This document shows positions 1 to 5,318 of a stretch of 9,571 nt of DNA, in pieces. The number at the start of each line of letters is the position of its first letter. The first letter of the stretch is position 1. This stretch comes from Chloroflexota bacterium (GTDB lineage Bacteria > Chloroflexota > Anaerolineae > JACRMK01): assembly GCA_016200765.1 (NCBI GenBank), contig JACQEC010000326.1, positions 1 to 9,571 of the forward strand. The letters are read 5' to 3'. Made by a program: the position numbers and the translations under genes. Under the pieces are notes generated by a model that saw only the letters and a list, made by a program, of their open reading frames with translations, did no database searches and was not told the origin of the DNA.

Positions 1-2
1 CA

Positions 3-170
3 ACCATACGCGCGCCAGCGCATCTCCAACGCCTGCTTGAAATGTTCACCGCCGAGAGCGCAGAGCATAATTTTAGATTTGAGATTGTTGATTTGAGATT
101 GGCACGCTGCGCGAAAAATCTAAAATCTGAAATCAAAAATGATTCGGCGCTCTCGGCGGTAAGAAACTGA
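3..170 (+). CDS. possible 3' end of an upstream gene (uncertain)
   Basis: The third forward frame is open from the left edge to a TGA at 168-170, giving 55 residues. The first part (TIRAPAHLQRLLEMFTAES) has the composition of a real protein. The rest is translated from the AT-rich palindrome at 48-160 and reads as lysine- and asparagine-rich filler, so if this is a gene its natural C-terminus was probably replaced by the element. I do not recognise a family. Two other readings compete: forward frame 1 is also open to about position 96, and a minus-strand frame runs from an ATG at 68-66 off the left edge (begins MLCALGGEHFKQALEMRW). Third-position G+C is about 14-15 of 21 codons in all three, so it does not decide. 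Bases outside the window are needed. Confidence 0.25.
   Translation, partial: TIRAPAHLQRLLEMFTAESAEHNFRFEIVDLRLARCAKNLKSEIKNDSALSAVRN
48..160. repeat. 113-bp imperfect palindrome, MITE/REP-like
   Basis: The outer arms are a perfect 14-bp inverted repeat: ACCGCCGAGAGCGC at 48-61 and GCGCTCTCGGCGGT at 147-160. Inside them, 70-97 pairs with the reverse complement of 113-140 at 21 of 28 positions. The left inner arm also contains an exact 11-bp direct repeat, GATTTGAGATT, at 76-86 and 90-100. The core is strongly AT-rich while its surroundings are GC-rich. A short GC-rich loop lies at about 101-112. I see no target-site duplication and no coding capacity for a transposase. It could be a non-autonomous mobile element, a REP-type repeat, or an mRNA-stabilising hairpin between genes. 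There is no U-tract, so a simple intrinsic terminator is unlikely. Confidence 0.7.
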
Positions 171-221
171 CCCTCATCGCAAGCGTTGGTGGGTCAGCAA
201 GGGCTGCTTGAAAAGGATGAT

Positions 222-1277
222 ATGCTCTACCCCAAAATCCTCGCGCTGGCGACCGGCGTGCCCGCACACCGCTACACCCAGATGGAAATCTATGAACGGT
301 TTCTCGCTCCGCACCTCGGCGCGAACCGCCGCGCGCGCGCCATTTTCGGGCGCGCCGGCATCAAACAGCGCTTCACAGCCGTTGAGGGAGCGTACCACGA
401 AATCACGCGCGGCACCGAGGAGCGCAACCTCCGCTACATGCAGGACGCGATCCCGCTGGGCGAGCAGACCATCTGCAAGACACTTCAGCAGGCCGACCTC
501 GCGCCGGGCGCGCTTGACGACTTGACGGTAGCCTCCTGCACCGGCTTCGACATCCCCGGCCTTGACCTGCATCTGGCGGGTCGTCTGGCGATGCGGCCTG
601 ACCTCAACCGCACCTGTATTCTGGGGATGGGCTGCTACGCGGCTTTCCCCGCATTGCGGCGCGCGCGCGACGCCGTGATGGCCGCGCAGACGACACAACC
701 CGCGCGCCGCGCGCTCGCGCTATGCGTTGAACTGTGCTCTCTACACTTTCAGAACCGCGATGACACCGAGAACGTGGTCGTATCGGCGCTGTTCGGCGAC
801 GGCGCGGCGGCGGCGCTGGTAGGCTTCGACGAGCAGAGCGCGGGGCCGCAGGTGGTGGACCTGCTGACGCAGTGTGATTACTCAACCTTTGAGCACATGG
901 CCTTTCACGTCACCGACCACGGCTTTCAGATGGAGTTGTCGTCGTATGTGCCGGCCCTGCTCGGCGCGGCGGTTGAGCCGTTTGTGGATACCCTGCTGGC
1001 GCGCAATGGCCTGCGCCGCGAGGACGTTCGCTTCTGGGGCGTCCACCCCGGCGGGCTGAAGATCATGGAACATATCGAGCGGCAGTTGGGCCTCAAGCCG
1101 GACGACCTGCGGTTCGCGCGCGCGGTCCTGCGCGACTACGGCAACATGTCGTCGCCGACCGTGCTGTTTGTGCTCGACGAGATCCAGCGCAATGGACGAC
1201 CGCAAGCGGGCGACCATGCGGTGCTGATGGCCTTCGGGCCGGGGTTGACGATGGAATCGTGTCTCCTGCGGTGGTAG
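222..1277 (+). CDS. type III polyketide synthase (chalcone/stilbene synthase family)
   Basis: This is a homodimeric ketosynthase of the chalcone synthase family. It condenses an acyl-CoA starter with malonyl-CoA units, without an acyl carrier protein, to make pyrones, resorcinols, phloroglucinols or chalcone-like products. All three catalytic residues are visible: Cys138 in GMGCYAAFPAL, His275 in GVHPGG and Asn308 in DYGNMSS. Their spacing (137 and 33 residues) is close to that of plant chalcone synthase Cys164/His303/Asn336. The glycine-rich C-terminal GPGLTMES loop is present. The 351-residue length is normal for bacterial members. I chose ATG 222 because AAAAGG lies five bases upstream; the frame also allows TTG at 186, which would add 12 residues without a better ribosome site. 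The GCYAAFPAL nucleophile region resembles bacterial rather than plant enzymes. The product cannot be predicted: starter and chain length depend on pocket residues I cannot model, and no tailoring gene follows directly. Confidence 0.93.
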   Translation: MLYPKILALATGVPAHRYTQMEIYERFLAPHLGANRRARAIFGRAGIKQRFTAVEGAYHEITRGTEERNLRYMQDAIPLGEQTICKTLQQADLAPGALDDLTVASCTGFDIPGLDLHLAGRLAMRPDLNRTCILGMGCYAAFPALRRARDAVMAAQTTQPARRALALCVELCSLHFQNRDDTENVVVSALFGDGAAAALVGFDEQSAGPQVVDLLTQCDYSTFEHMAFHVTDHGFQMELSSYVPALLGAAVEPFVDTLLARNGLRREDVRFWGVHPGGLKIMEHIERQLGLKPDDLRFARAVLRDYGNMSSPTVLFVLDEIQRNGRPQAGDHAVLMAFGPGLTMESCLLRW

Positions 1278-1375
1278 GCTATTAGCCGATGGCACGCCCA
1301 CACGCCGCCACACAGTTCGCCCAATGGGCGCGGGGATGAGAACCTTCGACTTTCGACAGGTTCTGCGATTTCCAG

Positions 1376-1405
1376 TTGCGCCCGCCCGATCACTCACGCT
1401 ATACT
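1376..1405 (+). promoter_or_regulatory. candidate sigma-70-type promoter for the kelch-TlpA-Lgt-like genes
   Basis: TTGCGC (1376-1381) and TATACT (1400-1405) are separated by 18 bases. The -10 box matches five of six consensus positions and the -35 box only three. A transcript would start near 1412, about 22 bases before the lipoprotein start. The rest of the gap at 1278-1433 holds a small CGCCC-AAT-GGGCG hairpin (1318-1330) without a T-tract and nothing else I can name. Confidence 0.35.
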
Positions 1406-1433
1406 ATAGCCATCCCATGACATTGGCGAGAGA

Positions 1434-2594
1434 ATGATGAAAACCGCGCTTTATTGGCCTTTCCTGATCATGATGCTCTGGCTGCTGGCGGGCTGTGGCG
1501 CGGCCACACCGGCGGCTTCCACATTGGCGCCAGCCACCCCCACCCCGCCAACCGTACCGCCGCCAACGGCGACCGCCATCGCCACGACGACTGCACCGCC
1601 GCCCGTGCCGACCGCCACAAGCCTCCCCGCCGCCACGGCTACCGCGCCGGCTTCGAGGGCGGCTGGCTGGGCACCGATCAATGCGGTCAACAGCGGCCCC
1701 AGCCCGCGCTACGACCAGTCGGCGCTGGTTGACCCGGTGCGCCAGCAGTTGGTGGTATTCGGCGGGCGCGGCAACGGAACTTTTGGCGATACCTGGATTC
1801 TTGATTTCGCAACGCGCCAGTGGCGCGAGGTGAAGGGACTCGGCCCCGCCCCGCGCTTCGGACAGGCTGTCGTCTATGACGCGGCCCACCGCCGGATGCT
1901 CTTGGTCATGGGCGAGGGCGCAAACTTCTTCAACGATGTGTGGGCGTTTGATTTGGATAAGGAGACGTGGGCCTCAATAAGCGCCAGCGCCGTGGCCGAC
2001 AACAAACCGCGCCCGCGCTACGGCCAGTCCGCCGCGCTCGACGGCAAGGGGCGTGTGATCATTTCGCATGTCTTCTCGGATCAGGGACGCTTTGACGACA
2101 CGTGGGCGTTTGACTCCAGCACCGCGCAGTGGTCGAATCTGACACCCGCCAGCGGCCCCAAGCCCCTGCGGCGATGCTTGCACGAACTCGTCTATGACAG
2201 CATCGCTGACCGTGTTCTGATGTTCGGCGGCTGTTCGTCGGGCTTTGGCCCCTGCCCGCAGGGCGACCTCTGGGCGTTCGACCTGAAGAGCAACACCTGG
2301 TCTGAACTCAAGCCGAGCGGCCCCGCGCCCACCGCGCGCAGTAACCCCTCCATGATCTACGACGCCGCCGGAAAGCGGATGGTATTGTTCGGCGGCAAGA
2401 CGGAGGGCGGCGCGAGCGCGGAACTATGGAGCTACGACCTATCCGCCAATCGCTGGGTCACGCTGGGCGGCGCGGGCCCCGGCGCGCGCAGCAGCCAGTC
2501 GGCCAGCTACGACGCGAAGAACGGGCGCGTAGTCATCTTTGGCGGTCAGGTTAGCGGCAACGCCAGCGCCGACATCTGGGAGTATCGGTTCTAA
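1434..2594 (+). CDS. kelch-repeat (six-bladed propeller) lipoprotein
   Basis: The predicted product is an exported lipoprotein carrying a beta-propeller, probably on the outer face of the cell, used for binding proteins or sugars. It has 386 residues. A short hydrophobic signal ends in the lipobox LLAGC, so Cys21 would be lipidated. Residues 22-78 are a Thr/Pro/Ala linker. Six kelch-like repeats follow at about 89-135, 138-183, 193-238, 244-293, 298-345 and 349-386, each with the pattern P-x-x-R, a hydrophobic-YD turn, FGG, then a W-x-F/Y-D strand and a tryptophan. Repeat 6 stops after its third strand, and the strand at Trp79 (GWAPINA) before repeat 1 supplies the missing one, so the ring probably closes in the usual N-to-C velcro manner. 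Blade 4 contains Cys248, Cys267 and Cys274. Repeat 3 lacks the FGG. ATG 1434 and ATG 1437 are both possible starts, with a purine-rich GGCGAGAG just upstream. The ligand is unknown. Confidence 0.88.
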   Translation: MMKTALYWPFLIMMLWLLAGCGAATPAASTLAPATPTPPTVPPPTATAIATTTAPPPVPTATSLPAATATAPASRAAGWAPINAVNSGPSPRYDQSALVDPVRQQLVVFGGRGNGTFGDTWILDFATRQWREVKGLGPAPRFGQAVVYDAAHRRMLLVMGEGANFFNDVWAFDLDKETWASISASAVADNKPRPRYGQSAALDGKGRVIISHVFSDQGRFDDTWAFDSSTAQWSNLTPASGPKPLRRCLHELVYDSIADRVLMFGGCSSGFGPCPQGDLWAFDLKSNTWSELKPSGPAPTARSNPSMIYDAAGKRMVLFGGKTEGGASAELWSYDLSANRWVTLGGAGPGARSSQSASYDAKNGRVVIFGGQVSGNASADIWEYRF

Positions 2595-2610
2595 CACAAT
2601 AGACGTTAGC

Positions 2611-2630
2611 GCTTGGGCAAAGCCCCAAGC
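2611..2630 (+). other. intercistronic RNA hairpin before the tlpA-like gene
   Basis: GCTTGGG (2611-2617) and CCCAAGC (2624-2630) form a perfect 7-bp stem with a 6-base loop. It lies between the lipoprotein stop (2592-2594) and the ribosome site GGAAGGG (2634-2640) of the next gene. It has no T-tract, so it is more likely an mRNA-processing, stability or translation-tuning hairpin than a terminator. Confidence 0.5.
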
Positions 2631-2646
2631 CTCGGAAGGGCATCGT

Positions 2647-3195
2647 ATGGTATCAAAGAATTGGCGTGGGCAAGTTTTGATTGCGTTGATGCTGGTACTT
2701 GGCATCGCGTGGATTATGGCCTCGCGGGCGCCCACAGCCGCAGCCGCCAATAGCCTGCGCGCCGCGCCGCGCGTCGGCTTCAGCGCGCCGGACTTGCGCG
2801 CCCTATCGCCGAGCGGCGAGAGCCTTAGCCTTGGGCAGTGGCGCGGGCAGGTGGTGGTGCTTAACTTCTGGGCGACTTGGTGCGGCCCGTGCCGCGCCGA
2901 GATGCCCGCCTTGCAGAGTCTCTACAACGCCCATCAGGGCGATGGCTTGATCGTGCTGGGCATCAACCAGCTGGAAGATGCGGAAACTGCCGCGGGGTTC
3001 TTACGCGCCTTGCAACTTAACTTTCCGGTCGGGCTGGACCGCGACGGCGCGATTGGCGCGCGCTACCAGATCCGCGCGTTGCCGACGACCTTCTTCATTG
3101 ACCGCAACGGCGTCATTCAAGACGTGGTTTATGGCGGTCCCATGGATGCCGCCCTGCTCCAAAGCAAGGTCACTGCGCTCTTGGCAAAGCCCTGA
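2647..3195 (+). CDS. membrane-anchored TlpA/ResA-type thiol-disulfide oxidoreductase
   Basis: This is a thioredoxin-fold protein that would exchange thiols and disulfides outside the cytoplasm, as ResA, TlpA and CcmG do in cytochrome c maturation or protein repair. The start is ATG 2647, six bases after GGAAGGG. The frame opens earlier, at 2539, but that part overlaps the lipoprotein gene. The product has 182 residues. Residues about 9-26 are a hydrophobic N-terminal segment followed by an alanine-rich stretch, so it is either membrane-anchored or secreted after cleavage. The catalytic motif is WCGPC with Cys79 and Cys82, preceded by the typical VVVLNFWATW strand. The cis-proline is Pro146 in ALPTTFFID, and RNGVI follows as in the family. 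No cytochrome c biogenesis gene is nearby, so its partner is open. The next gene starts inside its stop codon (TGATG), so the two are probably translationally coupled. Confidence 0.93.
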   Translation: MVSKNWRGQVLIALMLVLGIAWIMASRAPTAAAANSLRAAPRVGFSAPDLRALSPSGESLSLGQWRGQVVVLNFWATWCGPCRAEMPALQSLYNAHQGDGLIVLGINQLEDAETAAGFLRALQLNFPVGLDRDGAIGARYQIRALPTTFFIDRNGVIQDVVYGGPMDAALLQSKVTALLAKP

Positions 3196-3905
3196 TGTTC
3201 CCGACGTTACAAATCGGCGGCTTCGCGCTTCCGCTCCGGCCGGTGCTATGGCTGGCCGGCTTCTGGCTCTGCCTGACGCTCACCGAGCGGCGGCTGCCCC
3301 GCTTCGGGCTGGATGGCGAGCTGGCGTGGACGGTCGGCGGTATGGCCGGCGGGGTAGGGCTGGCCGCCGCGCGCGTCTGGTATGCGCTTAGCCACTGGTC
3401 GTCGTACCAGTATGATCTCGGCGCGCTGGCTGCGCCAACCATCGCCACCCTCTCACTGCCTGAAGGCGCCGCCGTCGGTCTCATCATCAGCCTTGCCTAC
3501 TTGCGGCGGCGGCGCGTGCCCCTCGCGCCCTTCGCCGATGCCGCCACACCAGGCTTGCTCGCGGCCTTTGGCCTCGCCAGCATCGGCGCACTATTCGGCG
3601 GTGATGCCTACGGCGCGCCGACAACGGTCCCATGGGCTATCCGGTTATGGGATGAGCAGAGGCACCCAAGCCAAATCTACGAAGCGCTGGTGGCGCTCGC
3701 CGCGTGGATCATCGTTGGGCGTCTGCCAAGCCCACGCGCCGGGTTTACCTTCCTGACGGCCACAGCCGTTTATGCGATGGGGCGCGTGTTTGTGGAGGCG
3801 TTTCGCGGCGACAGCCTGCTCATCGGCGATGGCGTGCGGGCGATGCAGGCTGTGTGGCTGGGCACGGCGCTTCTAGCCGTCGGCTTGATGGATAGGGGAA
3901 AATAG
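3195..3905 (+). CDS. divergent Lgt-family (prolipoprotein diacylglyceryl transferase-like) membrane protein
   Basis: The 236-residue product is rich in transmembrane segments and aligns by eye with prolipoprotein diacylglyceryl transferase. That enzyme moves diacylglycerol from phosphatidylglycerol to the lipobox cysteine. Retained family marks are the R-H-P-S-Q-I-Y-E motif (156-163), the GAP-TT-VPWAI region (140-149), Gly140 (E. coli Gly154) and Arg197/Glu201 in GRVFVEAFRGD (E. coli Arg239/Glu243). Several key positions differ. The histidine of the SFHGG motif (E. coli His103) is Glu90. In the Lgt signature, without gaps, E. coli Arg143, Asn146 and Glu151 are Ser129, Ala132 and Asp137. It may therefore be a paralogue with a changed substrate or no transferase activity, and a canonical lgt probably exists elsewhere. 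ATG 3195 shares one base with the tlpA-like stop and has no independent strong ribosome site, which supports coupling. At 236 residues it is also shorter than the usual 260-290. Confidence 0.75.
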   Translation: MFPTLQIGGFALPLRPVLWLAGFWLCLTLTERRLPRFGLDGELAWTVGGMAGGVGLAAARVWYALSHWSSYQYDLGALAAPTIATLSLPEGAAVGLIISLAYLRRRRVPLAPFADAATPGLLAAFGLASIGALFGGDAYGAPTTVPWAIRLWDEQRHPSQIYEALVALAAWIIVGRLPSPRAGFTFLTATAVYAMGRVFVEAFRGDSLLIGDGVRAMQAVWLGTALLAVGLMDRGK

Positions 3906-3930
3906 CGCGCTATCTTTGTGATAAAATCAC
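3902..3930 (+). promoter_or_regulatory. two adjacent palindromes upstream of the D-aminopeptidase gene
   Basis: ATAGCGCGCTAT (3902-3913) is a perfect 12-bp palindrome over the lgt-like stop codon. GTGAT-AAA-ATCAC (3918-3930) is a perfect 5-bp inverted repeat with a 3-base spacer. The second resembles half of a CRP/FNR-type operator, but with one base fewer between the halves than the CRP consensus. TAAAAT (3922-3927) inside it could be a -10 box, and TATTTT at 3935-3940 is another candidate; neither has a good -35. The gap is AT-rich compared with the genes on either side. A regulator-binding site is plausible but not shown. Confidence 0.35.
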
Positions 3931-3957
3931 GCCATATTTTACACGAGGTGTTGGTCT

Positions 3958-4773
3958 ATGCGAGTCATCGTGTGCGTGGATATGGAAGGCATCGGCGGCA
4001 TCTTCGTCTGGGAACAGGTGACCGGCGGAAACCCACAGTATGAGGAAGGCCGCCGCTTGCTAACCGAAGAAATCAACGCCGCCGTGCGCGGCGCGCGCAA
4101 AGCGGGCGCGACAGAGATCGTCGTCTATGACCTGCACGGCGCGGGCGGCGGCTATTCCTTCAAGAGCGTCTTGTTGGAGCACGCCGACCCCGGCGCGCAC
4201 TACGTGCTGGGCGGCCCGTGGATGCGCTATACCAAGCCTCTTGCAGACGGCTGTGACGCCGTTCTACTGGTCGGCGCGCACGCGATGGCCGGCACCAAAG
4301 ATGGCGTGCTGTGCCACACCATGTCGTCGCAGTCGTGGTACAATGCGTGGATCAACAACACGCTGGTCGGCGAAAGCGGCCTGTGCGCGGGCATCTGCGG
4401 CCACTGGAACGCGCCGGTGGCTTTTGTGTCCGGCGATCAGGCCACCTGCGACGAGGTGCAGACCCTGCTCGGCCCGCAGGTTACGCCGGTGGTGACCAAG
4501 TGGGGCATCGGCCGCTTCGCCGCGCGCTGTCTCGCGCCACTGGTGACGCGCGCGCTGATTGAGGAAAAAGTCGCCGAGGCGCTCAACCCGGCTCACCTCA
4601 AGCAGTTGAAAATCTATAACCCTCAACCCGCCACGCTCAAGGTGCAGTTGGCCACGCCCGATCAGGCCAACCAGTATCGCGGCAAAATCGGCCTTGAGAT
4701 TGTGGACGAGCGCACCGTCATTTCGCGCGGCGACGACTTCTGGGAAGCGTGGGATCACTTCTGGCCCCACTGA
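3958..4773 (+). CDS. dppA: M55-family zinc D-aminopeptidase (DppA-like)
   Basis: The Bacillus subtilis DppA family consists of cytoplasmic, zinc-dependent, decameric D-aminopeptidases that release D-amino acids from short peptides such as D-Ala-D-Ala, probably to recycle or use cell-wall peptides. The 271 residues match the family's usual length (DppA is 274). The zinc ligands are in place: Asp8 and Glu10 in VDMEGIGG, His60 in YDLHGAG, His108 in GAHAMAGT and Glu139 in VGESGLCAG. The first three have the same numbers as in B. subtilis DppA. His120 in LCHTM corresponds to the catalytic histidine. The conserved VSGDQA segment is also present. There is no signal peptide. GAGGTG lies seven bases before ATG 3958. 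No peptide-transporter genes accompany it, unlike the B. subtilis dpp operon, and a plausible promoter gap precedes it. The substrate could differ, because several M55 members act on other D- or beta-amino peptides. Confidence 0.92.
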   Translation: MRVIVCVDMEGIGGIFVWEQVTGGNPQYEEGRRLLTEEINAAVRGARKAGATEIVVYDLHGAGGGYSFKSVLLEHADPGAHYVLGGPWMRYTKPLADGCDAVLLVGAHAMAGTKDGVLCHTMSSQSWYNAWINNTLVGESGLCAGICGHWNAPVAFVSGDQATCDEVQTLLGPQVTPVVTKWGIGRFAARCLAPLVTRALIEEKVAEALNPAHLKQLKIYNPQPATLKVQLATPDQANQYRGKIGLEIVDERTVISRGDDFWEAWDHFWPH

Positions 4774-4793
4774 TGCCCTTGCCCTGACCCCGC

Positions 4794-5228
4794 ATGGATG
4801 ACCTCTTGCTCATCCTGCCCGGCCTCGCGATTCCGCGCAGTGAACTCCAATATCGCTTCACGCGCAGTGGCGGGCCGGGCGGCCAGCATGTGAACCGCAC
4901 CTCCACGCAGGTCGAACTGTTGTGGGATGCGGCGCGCTCGCCGTCGCTCACTGCGGAACAGTTGGCGCGGCTTCTGCATGTGCTGAAGAACCGCATTGAC
5001 GGCGACGGCGTGCTGCACCTCGTCTCGCACTCCACGCGCAGTCAGTTTGATAACCGCGAGGATGTGACGGCGCGATTCGTCGCGCTGTTGGCGGCGGCGC
5101 TGAAGCCGGTCAAGAAGCGCAGGCCGACCCGCCCTACGCGCGCGGCGAAAGAGAGGCGCATCACCGCCAAGAAAGCGCGCGGCGAGGTCAAGAAGAAGCG
5201 GCGGCTCACAGCACAAGAGATGGAGTGA
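4794..5228 (+). CDS. arfB: ArfB-type alternative ribosome-rescue peptidyl-tRNA hydrolase
   Basis: This is a release-factor-like protein that enters stalled ribosomes with truncated mRNA and hydrolyses the peptidyl-tRNA. The GGQ motif at Gly29-Gly30-Gln31 sits in the class-I release-factor context TRSGGPGGQHVN. The domain continues to about residue 100. The C-terminal tail (about 104-140) is dense in Lys and Arg, the feature by which ArfB (YaeJ) senses the empty mRNA channel. The codon-recognition domains of RF1/RF2 are absent, and 144 residues compares with 140 in E. coli. ATG 4794 follows the D-aminopeptidase stop by 20 bases and has no clear Shine-Dalgarno sequence, so translation may depend on coupling to the upstream gene. 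After it, 5229-5318 holds a ribosome site for the next gene and a doubtful 18-codon ORF (5238-5294). Confidence 0.93.
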   Translation: MDDLLLILPGLAIPRSELQYRFTRSGGPGGQHVNRTSTQVELLWDAARSPSLTAEQLARLLHVLKNRIDGDGVLHLVSHSTRSQFDNREDVTARFVALLAAALKPVKKRRPTRPTRAAKERRITAKKARGEVKKKRRLTAQEME

Positions 5229-5318
5229 GCGTAAGCCATGACGGAACCAGATTGGGCGGCGGTGGTGACGAAATTCTGCACACCGCCCGTCTAACTCTCT
5301 ATCGTTGAGGTCTGACGC

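Noticed and set aside
76..100. Two spaced copies of GATTTGAGATT considered as a CRISPR or iteron array
   Set aside because: There are only two copies 14 bases apart inside a palindrome, with no spacers, no cas genes and no replication gene nearby.
33..213. CTGCTTGAAA at 33-42 and 204-213 as a duplication flanking the palindromic element
   Set aside because: The 10-bp match lies 6 bases outside the left end but 44 outside the right end, so it is not positioned as a target-site duplication and may be chance.
186..221. TTG start extending the polyketide synthase by 12 residues
   Set aside because: The ATG at 222 has AAAAGG at a good distance, and the family N-terminus aligns from MLYPKI; the extension reads as leader sequence.
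1318..1330. CGCCC-AAT-GGGCG hairpin as a terminator for the polyketide synthase gene
   Set aside because: The stem is only 5 bp and the following bases are GCGGGG rather than a T-tract.
5238..5294. 18-codon ORF MTEPDWAAVVTKFCTPPV between arfB and the acyl-CoA synthetase
   Set aside because: It is too short to judge, and its only upstream purine run (GGAG at 5222) is about 12 bases away. It ends before the next gene's ribosome site. Possible leader peptide, but not supportable.
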